From contig MPUH01000632.1 in NCBI GenBank assembly GCA_001970955.1, positions 1 to 42,570 on the forward strand: DNA of 42,570 nt. The letters run 5' to 3'. Source of the stretch: Stentor coeruleus (taxonomy: Eukaryota; Ciliophora; Heterotrichea; Heterotrichida; Stentoridae). Below, piece by piece: positions 19,501 to 29,064 of the stretch. The translations under genes were made by a program, and so were the position numbers. How positions within the stretch are numbered: the first letter of the stretch is position 1; each line of letters begins with the position of its first letter. Under the pieces are notes generated by a model. It saw only the letters and a list, made by a program, of their open reading frames with translations. It did not search any database and was not told where the DNA came from.

Positions 19501-20543
19501 GAGGTTCGTTTTGTCATATTCCGATGAAAACCAATATCGACATAGACTAGCTTATCTTTATCAGCTAATTGTTTTGCATCATCTACAAGTCGTTTAAGAT
19601 TGTCTATTTTTATGTCTTTATCTTTAATAATATCTCGTAAATCTCTACATTTCTTTTCAGATATTTCTAGTTTTTCTTTTATTTCTGCTAAACTGTTTTC
19701 GATAATTGTGTTCACTTTTCCTTTGAGTTCTTCTATTTGTTTTACTCGAGTATCTTCTCTTAAGCATTGTAGATCGATTGAAGCATTCCAGATTCTTTGT
19801 AGTAAAACACCTCTTTCAACACAGTTGACGCTTATTTGACGGATTACTTCTTTATAACATGCGGTGTATATAAGCTGAGCACGACGAACTTTTTCTTCAA
19901 GAGTTAAGTCTTTTTCTTCATCAATGTGTGTTTGAATCATAAACTCCAACCATGTTATAAGAATCTCTACTTCTTTTCTTCCAGATGGAGCACCTAACTC
20001 AAGGTCACTGCGTGGTAATTCTATCGAACTTCCTCGTGTCCTCTTTAAAATTTGGTCATAAATTTTGATAACCTGAGGCTGAAGTAATCCAGATTGTGTT
20101 CTGTAAAGTAGTCCACCTTCTTTTATTATTTTACCCAGAAACTTTTCTTTCTGACTTCCAATAGATAACTTCATATTTTCAAGGTCTTGCAAAAGTTTCT
20201 CTTTAGTTTCTTCCCCACTAGACTTATTAACGAAAGCTTGTAATTCAGCCAATGTGCTAGGCAGTTTATAATGCTCATGTTTAATACCAAGGATTTCCTG
20301 AAGCTTCATTTCATGACTTTCAAATCGTGATTTTACTTTCATTGACTGGTCAAATCTATGGGAAATATCTCTTGTGACTCCATCAAAATTGTAGCCTTGT
20401 GATGATGATGAGCGGAAGTGAACTGAAGGAAATTTTTCTTTGTTTCTTATATTTTTAGGTGAAATTGGTCTTTGTTGATCTCGATTGATTTGTTTTTTTA
20501 GAGTTTCTATACTACGTTGTTGATCCTTTTGGTTGTTTATCAT
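16542..20543 (-). CDS. Axonemal dynein light-chain-domain protein (AXDND1-like)
   Basis: 1333 residues in one open frame. Residues about 150-320 resemble the axonemal dynein light-chain (p28) domain: KEVIRQISVNCVERGVLLQR at about 231-250 matches the family's ELIRQVTVxCxERGLLLxR, followed by a coiled coil. The middle (about 560-930) is long, Lys/Glu/Ser/Pro-rich and disordered, with repeats such as KPKVSEEKFKKKDEKSKP. The C-terminal 250 residues form a helical domain (MYDFLINMYGLKTVAESKFK then QAIVSTCFYRNKNARVRNFS) of a kind I associate with large ciliary proteins but cannot name. Probably an axonemal or basal-body protein. It is far longer than p28 itself (about 260 residues), so AXDND1 is the better comparison. 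Stop TAA. Confidence 0.7.
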   Translation of the reverse strand: MINNQKDQQRSIETLKKQINRDQQRPISPKNIRNKEKFPSVHFRSSSSQGYNFDGVTRDISHRFDQSMKVKSRFESHEMKLQEILGIKHEHYKLPSTLAELQAFVNKSSGEETKEKLLQDLENMKLSIGSQKEKFLGKIIKEGGLLYRTQSGLLQPQVIKIYDQILKRTRGSSIELPRSDLELGAPSGRKEVEILITWLEFMIQTHIDEEKDLTLEEKVRRAQLIYTACYKEVIRQISVNCVERGVLLQRIWNASIDLQCLREDTRVKQIEELKGKVNTIIENSLAEIKEKLEISEKKCRDLRDIIKDKDIKIDNLKRLVDDAKQLADKDKLVYVDIGFHRNMTKRTSKITRKKTLKAIEEVPSQDSAYIKQSNLGKIYPKRQLIMFGYFDTQDVFHKQKIIQKNDSGISVTQYFDEVTSLAECKNAEIMTENEQIPEIIQENIENIENPNGKTFTLFAHKSFQYPERRPMIKIYRIVSMNISIKPRILVKSITFQQEDFFKQVSDDNQETIAKINDSKIKNKKIRTLSADDKEKNIEDIPISGSESEESEEIIEKNNAELIQDKNRRSSVKVMKGVGKNKKNSVIKTSSTKKYMKKTKEHSQEPIKNTSKIQVNKDEIGKADTLKVSNVEYDNFANVSIGDIQKKGKKSGKTNPVKGQSNVESAREKGREYYKEKQSGKDDKNSPESDAKDRVRQKDEKPKEKIEKPKVSEEKFKKKDEKSKPTLEKPKILEDKLHISEDHPKTQEDKNPEEKHKPNEKTQSKLNQEKLSTQEKSRISPKPKPTDQKNIVYSSTGKKQNLNTSFNSISELSDPPSPKYTQILSVGISKSNPNNKNLHNQKPHQENLNPKTFSPNSFDKHTKSCQTSINPIPYEDLSRAQLLSSIQQLKNILQDISNNEEKKTDLMKDSRSRKRGIKLDKVLNKLFTINEGGDILDDEIVKISISCQTDESEDLIVKNHDADDENHWGSIAQSDKKHLGGEEKIEKSTSQTRQRKVSEDFSDGENMANSASKGKRWSQHHKTLTKKPLSKFEEFILGQTTRRTIITHPGQKMLGLVVQSIDNIYNVQPSLTIKSLIKTINSVYSEKLSMCRDNQNYKKYEASMIMYDFLINMYGLKTVAESKFKQAIVSTCFYRNKNARVRNFSKFLGIDSDYVAEDWNFFLGAFESIDYNSLASGILGEISHYSPLQRLIQCVHSLFDEKINEAMIEEIVIMVYGLKVDDMENQVKRKGPKIVDAVNSDEFLDLMMKYYYKIKDKVYEKLKVEYARDELLEEKEYMELMKNSGISEDETLSRIFEIHSIVKKDEEERIFRVIRMESILNVIIDYSLLDTKTF

Positions 20544-21023
20544 ATCTTAATGAATTGTTATTAATAGTTTAGTGGATATTAGGTTTAGTTTAGAAGAATT
20601 ATTATGAATGTTATTGAATATTAAAGGAATTTATTTTCAATTACTTTAAGATAACAGAAAAAATAATTAGATTGTATTGATCCTTTCATTTTCAAATAAC
20701 CACTAATTTTTTTTTAAATTTAATCAATTTTAGCACACAAAATTTCCACACAACAACATAATTTTTTGCTCCAAAGCACCCAATTCCTAAATTCTCCTAA
20801 TCTAATTCCTTCTGTCAATTTAATTCCTCTACTATTTATCCAATCATCAACTCAAATTAAATTCTTCTCCCAGTCTCTAACAAAGCGTCAAATTCCAAAA
20901 CCTCAAAGCACAATAAACTCACAACCCATTTCAAATCCTATTCATCAATCTTTCAAAAAACCAACAAAAAAATACCCAAAATCTTCTTTCCTTAAGCTTT
21001 CTGTTTTATACTAAATTAACTAC
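20544..21023. other. Intergenic, about 480 bp
   Basis: Spacer between two minus-strand genes. The stretch 20760-21010 is G-poor on the plus strand and is open for 82 codons, but its Pro/Ser/Gln/Ile-rich product reflects base bias. Nothing else seen. Confidence 0.6.
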
Positions 21024-21623
21024 TTAGCAGCAGCCTTTTTTCACTGACTTTTGCTCAGTTTCTCTATTGACTACAACAGTACTTTTATGTTTTGGTGTAT
21101 AACTGTCAACATCCGGGAACATTTTGCCAGCTAAATCCCTAAACATCTGTTCAACTCCTACATTCGTTTTTGCAGACGTTTTCTTGTAAAGTGCTCCTAT
21201 GCTTTTAGCAAATTGTAATGCTTCTTCTTGAGGTACAGCTTCATTTTGAACAAGATCTTCTTTATTACCAGCAATGACTATAGAAATGTCTTTCGGGCCG
21301 AAATCTGAGAGTTCTTTATGCCATCTCTTTAAACCATCAAAACTATCTTTTTTGGTTATGTCATAGACCATTATAGCTGCTGTTGCGTCACGATAATACA
21401 TTTTTGCTAATGAATGATAACGTTCTTGACCTGCAGTGTCCCAAATATTGAACTTTATCATCTTGTCATTGAATTGGAGAATTTTACCCATGTAGGATGC
21501 ACCGATTGTTGCTTCAGCATCAGACTTGAAATTGTCAGCTACAAACCTGAGGACTATACTAGACTTCCCCACACCTGAGTCACCAAGAAGAACTACTTTT
21601 ACTTGTATAGGTGCTTTACTCAT
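21024..21623 (-). CDS. Rab GTPase, Rab5/Rab22/Rab21 group
   Basis: A complete 199-residue small GTPase. P-loop GDSGVGKS (14-21), switch I TIGASYMGK, switch II WDTAGQERYHSLAKMYYRDA, base-binding NKED and TSAK. The C-terminus KKGCC carries two cysteines for geranylgeranylation. WDTAGQERYHSLAxMYYR and TIGA are diagnostic of the Rab5 group, which controls early endosome fusion; the S after TIGA is as in Rab22. All nucleotide-binding residues are kept, so it should be active, cycling between cytosol and endosomal or phagosomal membranes. Stop TAA. Confidence 0.93.
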   Translation of the reverse strand: MSKAPIQVKVVLLGDSGVGKSSIVLRFVADNFKSDAEATIGASYMGKILQFNDKMIKFNIWDTAGQERYHSLAKMYYRDATAAIMVYDITKKDSFDGLKRWHKELSDFGPKDISIVIAGNKEDLVQNEAVPQEEALQFAKSIGALYKKTSAKTNVGVEQMFRDLAGKMFPDVDSYTPKHKSTVVVNRETEQKSVKKGCC

Positions 21624-22412
21624 TTTTTTTGCAACAAATATATTAGAGGCATTAATAAATACTTTCAGGTTTTAAAAATTGGAAATTCTGTTTGATAAAA
21701 AGATCTGAGGATATTATTTAGAGATTGAAATTAGATGGAGGAGGAATTTGGTAGGATTTTTTTTGGATTGAGGTTTAGTTTTTGGTAGATTTTTCTGGCT
21801 TGGGTGCTGATTGTGAAGTAAAGATTTGATAAAGTATTTCATTTGGAATGATATTTATGGATGATAAAATTTTAATAGAAGTGAGACTGTATATTAATTA
21901 AATTTTAAAAACTCTTTTAATTAGTTTTAAATGAATGAGAAGATTGTGAATATTATTTCACATTCAAATGTTTCAATTAAATATATCTTTTAGAAGAATT
22001 CAAAATCAAAATTGAATAATTAGNTTGAATATTATTTCCCATTCAAATGTTTCAATTAAATATATCTTTTAGAAGAATTCAAAATCAAAATTGAATAATT
22101 AGTGATTTGGTTTACTGTTATAGCCTATTTTCGATTATATTAAATTTATTAAAGTACACTTTAGATGAGTCTCTCTATTCANGTGAATATTATTTCACAT
22201 TCAAATGTTTCAATTAAATATATCTTTTAGAAGAATTCAAAATCAAAATTGAATAATTAGTGATTTGGTTTACTTTTATAGCCTATTTTCGATTATATTA
22301 AATTTATTAAAGTACACTTTAGATGAGTCTCTCTATTCATCTACAATTTTTTAAAGAACTTCATTAAATTTTGGTATCTCTATTGTTAATTATATACTCT
22401 TTATTATAAATA
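21624..22412. other. Divergent intergenic region with tripled segment
   Basis: The upstream region shared by the Rab gene and the USP-like gene. A segment starting GTGAATATTATTTCAC occurs three times, split by N at 22024 and 22182 (see repeat). The real region is probably about 550 bp. AT-rich, no ORF. Confidence 0.75.
21946..22339 (+). repeat. Three near-identical copies across two Ns
   Basis: Copy 1 is 21946-22023 (78 bp, truncated), copy 2 is 22025-22181, and copy 3 starts at 22183 and matches to about 22339. Single-base differences exist (TTTCCCATTC versus TTTCACATTC, and TTTACTGTTA versus TTTACTTTTA). Unmerged contig or allele overlaps are the likely cause. Confidence 0.9.
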
Positions 22413-25160
22413 ATGGAAGAAGTCGAGCGAATTAAAGAAATCAAGTTTACCGGAGACCAGGATCTATGCAAAAGAGCTATTATATCAGCTTTAAAGTTCT
22501 TATCTTGTTGTAGTAAATTCACTGAAACTCTCGCAGATGCTCCAAATTGTTCTTCAAGAGAAAAAGTTTGCCCATGCTTAATTTGCTATTTGAAAAATGT
22601 CTACAAATTTAACAAAGAGATTAATGTTAATGAAATATTTGATAAACTCTCAATAGAAAGTGAGAATAAATTACCTCAAGATCAAGAATCATATGAGCCA
22701 ATGGATATCATCAATTGTATTTTGAGTGCTTTGCATGGGAAATTTTTATCAAAGAATGGAGTTCATAGCAAAGGAGCAAATTGCAATATTTTAACAAAAT
22801 GTAAGGCCCATGAAATATTTAGTTTACAAGTAGAAGAAACATACTTTTGCAAGTGCTCCAGAAATTACATTCACAAGCAAGATTGGGACTCTCTGAGTTT
22901 TTGCCAATATTTTAACATGGCAGATATACTTCTAAAAGCTAATTTTTCAGCTACCAAAGAGCTAATATACGTTCCTAATAAGAAATTATTATATTTTCAA
23001 AATAAAACAAGCATATCACTGATTGGAAATATTGCAGATAGTTTAAAAGAAGTTCTAAATACTTCCTTAGAATCTTGCCCAAATAGTCGATGTACAAATT
23101 GTCAAGTAAGATATAAATTGAAAAACAATCCAGATGTCTATTTAATCAATTTAATTTGGGAATGCAATACGGTTACTCATTTAGACTGTTACCTTTCAAC
23201 TCTTTCTATTAACTTTAAGCTGAATCTTAAAAGTATTTACGGTGATGCAAGTGAAGAATCCTTTCATTTAACAGGGATAATTTTTTGCAAAGATAATACT
23301 TATGAATATGCTTACAGATATGATGATCACTGGGTATTTAAAGATTCAAGCAATCATTGTAGTTGGTACGATTTACTTGAAGGAATAGTAATAATGAAAT
23401 ATTATCCTGTTACTGTTGTCTATGAAAAAAAAGTTTTTTTTGAGGATTACAGTTTAGATACTATTAAAAAATTAAAGATTGAGAAAAAAGCTTGTGTGTA
23501 TGATCATTTCAACCACTTTCATAGAGAATTAATTAGTAAAAATCAAATCTCACACTGTTTTAATAAAAAAAGGATGATTATTGAAAATTTTCCAACCCTT
23601 GAAATTCAAAAGAAAGCAAAAATAGTTGAGAAAATTCCTTCAGAACCTATTTTCATAGAGGAGGAAAAAAAAATGAGATCAATTGAAAACTATTTTGATA
23701 TGAATCAGGCAAGCGTTGGGGATGGGAAAATAAATAAAGTTGAAGTCAAAGACTCTAAAAAAAAATTAGAGGTAGACAGAATAAATAGGTTCAAGGATGA
23801 AACTAAATGGAAATGCTTTTGTTCAGAATTAAACGAGAAAGAATCTCTTGTGTGCAAAGCATGCATACAATTAAAACCTGGAATAGATGGATGGGCATGC
23901 AAAAATTGCAAAAATCGAAATCAATATTACAAATATTTTTGCTACAGTTGCAAAATTGAGAGAAAAGATGAATTGGTTATTAAAGAAAATGACTCATTTT
24001 GTAGCGGATGCAAATATTCCATTAATTCGGATTATTTTTGCGCCATGTGCAAAGATAAAAAAAAAAAAATTATCCAATCCTCTTTAAGCATTTCTCAATC
24101 TAAAGTTAGTGATTCAAAAATAAATAAAACAATAAAAAGTGCTATAGGTGAAAATTATTGGCGTTGCAATAGTTGTAATAATTCCAATTTACCTAGCTTA
24201 ACTGTTTGTGGGCTATGCAATTTAGAAAAAGGCAAACAATTTATTGAACAGAAAGATTTGTTGATATGCAAAAATTGTCAAAATCCTATTGATTCAAAAA
24301 CTTCACAATGCGCTCAATGCAAGCCAAAACTAGATAGCTTATCTGAAGAGGAAAAATCTCCAGAAAAAAACAGTAAGGAATTTATCTGTCCTATATGCAA
24401 TTTCAAATCAATCATCTTAAATAAATGCTATAAATGTGAATCAGCATCAAAAGATATTACTCAGAATTATTGGAAATGCTTAGACTGTGGTGGTAGTAAT
24501 CTTAAAGAGCGTAAAAAGTGTGCATATTGCTCAGAGTTTTGGGAATGCTTAATATGCAAATATAAGCTTAATATTTCTGACAAATGCTATGAATGCAAAT
24601 ACCCTAAAGGAACTAAACCAAAAGAATGGGACTGTCTTCATTGCTTATTTAAAAATAGCTTTTTAAGTCAGGATTGCAAGAATTGCAATAAAAAAAAAGA
24701 TTCCCAGCCTATATGCAAATGTGGTAAAAAGCTTGCTCCATTGAAGAATATTTGTAATGACTGTGAAATTCAAGAGAAAAAAAAGCAGAGCTTGGAATGT
24801 AAATGCTCTAGATGTGGAAATCGTTTAAAATCTAGTTCAGATGTATGCACTATTTGTAAAATACAAAAAAATAGTACAGCTAGCATACTTAATCAAAATA
24901 CTTATGCAGCATTAAATAGAAATTACAAAAAACAAAAATGTAAAGTGTGTCCTAAAGATATTATAATCATTAAATGCAACAACTGTAAAGAACTGAGTAA
25001 AGCTGGAGTAATTTGCCAGTTTTGCTTAAAACATCTAGAAAGTACAGAAAAGTGCCTCAGTTGTATAAATATTGAATTAACATATAAAAATTGTTCTAGA
25101 TGCAATAGATTAATTCTAAGGACTGCTCAGAAATGCCCTAAGTGCAAAAATTTAACTTAG
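22413..25160 (+). CDS. USP53/54-like pseudo-deubiquitinase with zinc-finger tail
   Basis: 915 residues. Residues 1-340 follow the fold order of the USP53/54 and plant DUF627/629 peptidase-related family: VCPCLICYLKNVYKF, EPMDIINCILSALHGKF, CKAHEIFSLQVEETYFCKCS and, at the end, LTGIIFCKDNTYEYAYRYDD then YYPVTVVYEK. The usual Cys-box GxxNxGNxCYxN is absent, although C19 lies close to its place, and the His of the GHY motif is replaced (NTYEYAY). It is therefore probably not an active protease. Residues 440-915 hold a dozen or more CxxC...CxxC fingers of RanBP2 type (WKCFCSELNEKESLVCKAC, YWRCNSC..N, YWKCLDCGGSN), which in other proteins bind ubiquitin or RNA. A paralogue follows downstream on the same strand. 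Stop TAG. Confidence 0.8.
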   Translation: MEEVERIKEIKFTGDQDLCKRAIISALKFLSCCSKFTETLADAPNCSSREKVCPCLICYLKNVYKFNKEINVNEIFDKLSIESENKLPQDQESYEPMDIINCILSALHGKFLSKNGVHSKGANCNILTKCKAHEIFSLQVEETYFCKCSRNYIHKQDWDSLSFCQYFNMADILLKANFSATKELIYVPNKKLLYFQNKTSISLIGNIADSLKEVLNTSLESCPNSRCTNCQVRYKLKNNPDVYLINLIWECNTVTHLDCYLSTLSINFKLNLKSIYGDASEESFHLTGIIFCKDNTYEYAYRYDDHWVFKDSSNHCSWYDLLEGIVIMKYYPVTVVYEKKVFFEDYSLDTIKKLKIEKKACVYDHFNHFHRELISKNQISHCFNKKRMIIENFPTLEIQKKAKIVEKIPSEPIFIEEEKKMRSIENYFDMNQASVGDGKINKVEVKDSKKKLEVDRINRFKDETKWKCFCSELNEKESLVCKACIQLKPGIDGWACKNCKNRNQYYKYFCYSCKIERKDELVIKENDSFCSGCKYSINSDYFCAMCKDKKKKIIQSSLSISQSKVSDSKINKTIKSAIGENYWRCNSCNNSNLPSLTVCGLCNLEKGKQFIEQKDLLICKNCQNPIDSKTSQCAQCKPKLDSLSEEEKSPEKNSKEFICPICNFKSIILNKCYKCESASKDITQNYWKCLDCGGSNLKERKKCAYCSEFWECLICKYKLNISDKCYECKYPKGTKPKEWDCLHCLFKNSFLSQDCKNCNKKKDSQPICKCGKKLAPLKNICNDCEIQEKKKQSLECKCSRCGNRLKSSSDVCTICKIQKNSTASILNQNTYAALNRNYKKQKCKVCPKDIIIIKCNNCKELSKAGVICQFCLKHLESTEKCLSCINIELTYKNCSRCNRLILRTAQKCPKCKNLT

Positions 25161-25858
25161 TGGAATAAGATAATTTAGTAAATTTTTTGCTGACTTTAAC
25201 TGTTGAAAATTAAATAAAAAGCAACTTTATAAATTTTAATAGTTTTATTATGATTCGTTCTAGTTTCAAGCTTCGGAAAACTAGAAGTCCATTGAAGTCC
25301 GCATATTTTAAAATATCTTTCCAAGGTTTTTTGTAGACCCCATAGATTTGATGTTCTCCATATATCACTTGTATCTTCTAAATTAGTATATACTCTTCCT
25401 AATTAATCAGATAAATATTAGAAAACCATTTATGTTGTTAAGCAGAAAGATCTCTCAATTTCTAACAATCTCTGGGGCTGTGCTCGTGCCACTATTCTAT
25501 GCAGCATTTTATGATAAAAAAAGTATTCCAAAAAATCTATCAAATTGTTATTGTTAATCTAACTACATTATTTATATCATAAAACAATTATATTTATCTA
25601 TTTAATTATTAGATAGTAAAATAATCAATAGTAGGCTATAACAAAATGCTAACTAAAGGAGCAAGAAGACTAAGTGGGAAAATGCTATTTAATTAAGACA
25701 ATTTAGCAAGCGACAGCATCTTAAATCATAACTTGCTCTTACTTTAATTTTTATACATATTTTTTGATAGAGTAGGATTAAAATATTTGATTGAGCATAA
25801 GGATAATTTTTATACAAATATTATCGAAGGTTTATTGAATGTCGCTCAGGCTAAAACG
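25161..25858. other. Intergenic, about 700 bp
   Basis: Spacer after the first USP-like gene. It may hold further unrecognisable remains of the transposon, but I see no motif, tRNA or ORF of note. Confidence 0.5.
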
Positions 25859-26370
25859 TTAAATTAATAGGAATGAGTCGATTTCATAGGTACTTTTTCT
25901 ATTTTTGCACAAGGTTTTTAAAATTTGAATATATTCTGATTCCAAAAAAAGTGAATTCATTATTATCTTCCGGATTATTTTTGGGTGTATTGTAAGATAT
26001 GTTCCTATTGATGTAAATCTATCTATTGCCATTGCTGATCTTATCAATTTACTTTCCCAAAAGCCAGATCCACCCTAATGTATCTTGTAATTAGGAAGCT
26101 TGCTAATACCCATCATCATTACCTAATGTAATTTTTCAATTCAATTGTTATCGAATCTGTCTTAGCAATGCCTCTAGTTTATTTGGTTTTCCTTTTTGAT
26201 AAGGAAATATTCGTGAGATCAATAGTTTGCTTTAGTATTCTATTGGAAAAATATTCATCTTGAGTGTCGGTCTCAGAAAAGTTTTCATTGTCAAATATTC
26301 TGGATTTAGGGGTAAATTCTTCAGTAATTGGCTCAAGTGTTTTCTAGGAAAAATTTGTTTGGTCTGCTTG
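25859..26370 (-). pseudogene. Decayed piggyBac-type transposase fragment
   Basis: Read on the minus strand, three frames carry consecutive pieces of a DDE_Tnp_1_7 (piggyBac) transposase N-terminal half. First is FSETDTQDEYFSNRILKQTI followed by DLTN, ended by TAA at 26179-26181. Then VMMMGISKLPNYKIH in another frame, ended by TAG at 26075-26077. Then, in the same frame, GGSGFWESKLIRSAMAIDRF and SIGTYL. Family pattern: ...FF...i...TN..., MGIvKLPsxxxYW, MSRDRF..ILRFLHF. With two stops and at least one frameshift it is not functional. No DDE catalytic part or inverted terminal repeats were found. The left boundary is where open frame ends (TAA at 25862); the right boundary is approximate. Confidence 0.75.
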
Positions 26371-26494
26371 AATTTGCAGCTAGGCAACCTTTCGAGAATA
26401 AATACTCTACGAATAGAAATGACCTAATTATTTACTTAGCATATATCTTCAATAATAGTAGCCTATAAAAATTTAAAGAAAGGGATAATAAATA

Positions 26495-28278
26495 ATGAAT
26501 TATCAAAGCTTTAAACTTGAAGAAATTCTATTTGAAGGAAATTCTGAAGGAAATGATCTAGAATCAATTGTTTGCTTGCTCTTTGGATGCTCTGAGTTTA
26601 GAAAAACCTTCTCTCAAGATATAGTTATTCCCCACAAATGTCATCAAAAATGTATTCCATGCATCTTAGGAGATATCTACAATTCTGTTATGAATTTAAA
26701 AACCCTAAATGTTTTTTATCTGAGAAAAAAACTCTCTACAGTATTTAAAGAGAAAAATCTTTTCCAACAAAATAATAAATTTGATGCTATGGAATGTCTA
26801 AATGCTATATTAAACGCTTTGCATTGTAAATGCATTGGCGACACTTCAGAAGGAATTAATGAAAGAGCTCTTAATGAAAACTGCAGATCATTATGTGTAG
26901 CCCATAAACTTTTTAGCTTAGGAGTTGTAGAATCCTACAAATGTGAATGCAATAGCCAAAGCCAAATCGAATGGGACTATTTTAACTATTGCCAATTCTT
27001 CAACATAGCTGATATCCTTTCTCAAACCGACTTAAAAAAATCAAACAACTTACTTATCGTCCCTATAATAAAACTAAAAACCTATAGAAACGAAGCGAAC
27101 TGTGACCTAAAAGGAAAAATGATACCAAATTTAAGACATAAATTACAATCCGCAGAAATTGATTATTGTTCTAATGACAATTGCAAGAGAAAAAAAAGCA
27201 AAATATCATTTAGTTTACAAAATCCTTCAAGCATATACTTAATCAATATTATATGGGAAGTCGATGAAGTTGGTCATTTAGATTCTTTTATTGCAACAAT
27301 ATCTATAACAGAATCAATTACTATGAGAGAAATATACATCAACAGCACTTCAGATATTTATAACCTAAGAGGAATTTTATTTTATAAAAAGTCTCATTAC
27401 GAATACGCATTAAGAACAGACGACTTTTGGGCATTTAAAGGCTTAGGAGAAGAATGTGGCTGGTACGAACTTTTAAAAGAAACTACAATAATGAATTATC
27501 ATCCAATATGCTTAGTTTATGAAAAAAGTTCTGATCCCTACAACTTTAAAATAACTCATGCCGAATTATTAGAATTAGAAAAATTAGCTTGTGAATGTGA
27601 CTATTACGAAAGCAAAATCAGTGAAAATTTCTATAGTGATTTTCCTGATGATTGTACAGGACTTTTCAACACCTTTAAAAAAATNTAAATTTATATACAA
27701 ATCCTATTCTAGAAAGCCCATTTATACAAAAAGTCAATCAAGGGGATAGTTTTGAGTATCATTATCAATCAAAGAAATTAGAAAATTTAGAGAAAAGTTT
27801 TAATGAAGTAAAAGTTTCAGAGGAAAAAAAATTTGATCCTATTGTAGAAACGCAATCAAGTTATAATTTAGAGATAAAAAAGTCTCAGTTTAAAAGTGAT
27901 ACTAAACAACCAAGGCATGACAATACAGAAAATTCATATAACACTGAATCTATAGATGATGAAAAGAAAAAATTAAATGAAAAATCATGGAGATGTATTT
28001 GTGGCACGCAAAACCAAGATAGCTGGGAAATATGCATTGAATGTAAAAATTTAAAACCTGGAATTCAAGGTTGGGTTTGTAAAATTTGCACAACCAGAAA
28101 TGAGGATAATAAAGAACGTTGTGAGTCTTGCTTTGCATATAAGAACTGTGATTTAAATTTACAATCCGAATATTGGAAATGCTTAAAATGCGATTCTTAT
28201 AATGTAAGTGTGTATTATTACTGTTCTAAATGTTCAAATCCAAAGCATCAACCAGGTGTGAATCGAAGTGCATATTAA
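26495..28278 (+). CDS. Second USP53/54-like pseudo-deubiquitinase, gap inside
   Basis: A paralogue of the gene at 22413. Open from the ATG at 26495 to the N at 27685, then in another frame from about 27688 to the TAA at 28276-28278. The single N and frame change mark missing sequence of unknown length. The USP-like half shows KCIPCILGDIYNSV, FDAMECLNAILNALHCK, CVAHKLFSLGVVESYKCECN, LRGILFYKKSHYEYALRTDD and YHPICLVYEK. It keeps the His-Tyr of the catalytic His motif (SHYEYAL) but has no Cys at the N-terminal site (NDLESIVCLLFG). The tail has only about three RanBP2-like fingers (WRCICGTQNQDSWEICIEC, GWVCKICTTRNEDNKERCES, YWKCLKCDSYNVSVYYYCSK). It is shorter than its partner, about 590 residues plus the gap. 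Confidence 0.78.
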
Positions 28279-29064
28279 TATCCATGGAACTTCTCTAGTA
28301 GATTTTATTAAGTTAAAGTATAGTTTACTTAAAATCATAAATTAAATAGAATAATGAAAACAGTAAATAATGTTTTAAATCTTATATATAGTCTGCGATT
28401 TATGAATAAAATTAGCATTAAAAGCGAAAATTATATCATAAATATAATATCCTTGTTTAGATATCAAATAAGTCTCTCTCACATACTTATTAAAATTAAG
28501 CTTTACGATATATACCTGATATAATAATAAATTATATTTTCTAATATCTCATACATAAATTAAAATAATATATCATTTAATAATTATATTGAATAAAGGT
28601 TTTACTTATATAATTATTTGATCTTATATGCATAGTACTTAATGCAAAATTTTAATAATAATCCTATTAAGCCTTCCCATTACTTGCCTTAAATCAAATC
28701 CCCTTTAACCTAGTAATCTCTAATATACCCTCAAGAAATCCCACAATTAACACAAATCAGTCTCGATGCAGCATTTTTCTGATAGACCTCTAAGTTTTTT
28801 AGTGCATCAAAACCATTGAAGCAAACCAAAATTGCTTTTGATCATAAAATTACCGATTTAGCCTCGAATATAACCTTGAATTTAAGTATAAAATGCATTT
28901 AACCAAAAATTTATGTAAAAAAAATTATAAAATCATATAAACAGATCAAATAAGTCAGCTTCAAAAATCCAACTAAAATCTCTTACTTTAAAACATAATA
29001 ACAGAAATTATAATTAAGTTGAATCCTTATAGAATAAGCATGGCTATAATCTATTTCTAAAATC
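28279..29064. other. Intergenic, about 790 bp
   Basis: Very AT-rich with many TATA and ATAAT runs. I see no ORF, RNA gene or tandem repeat. Confidence 0.55.

Noticed and set aside
20766..21014. An 82-codon plus-strand ORF
   Set aside because: Composition follows the G-poor base bias, there is no motif, and it lies right behind the Rab gene.
25161..29064. tRNA, rRNA or CRISPR-like structures in the large spacers
   Set aside because: No cloverleaf arms, T-loop motif or regularly spaced repeats could be found by eye.
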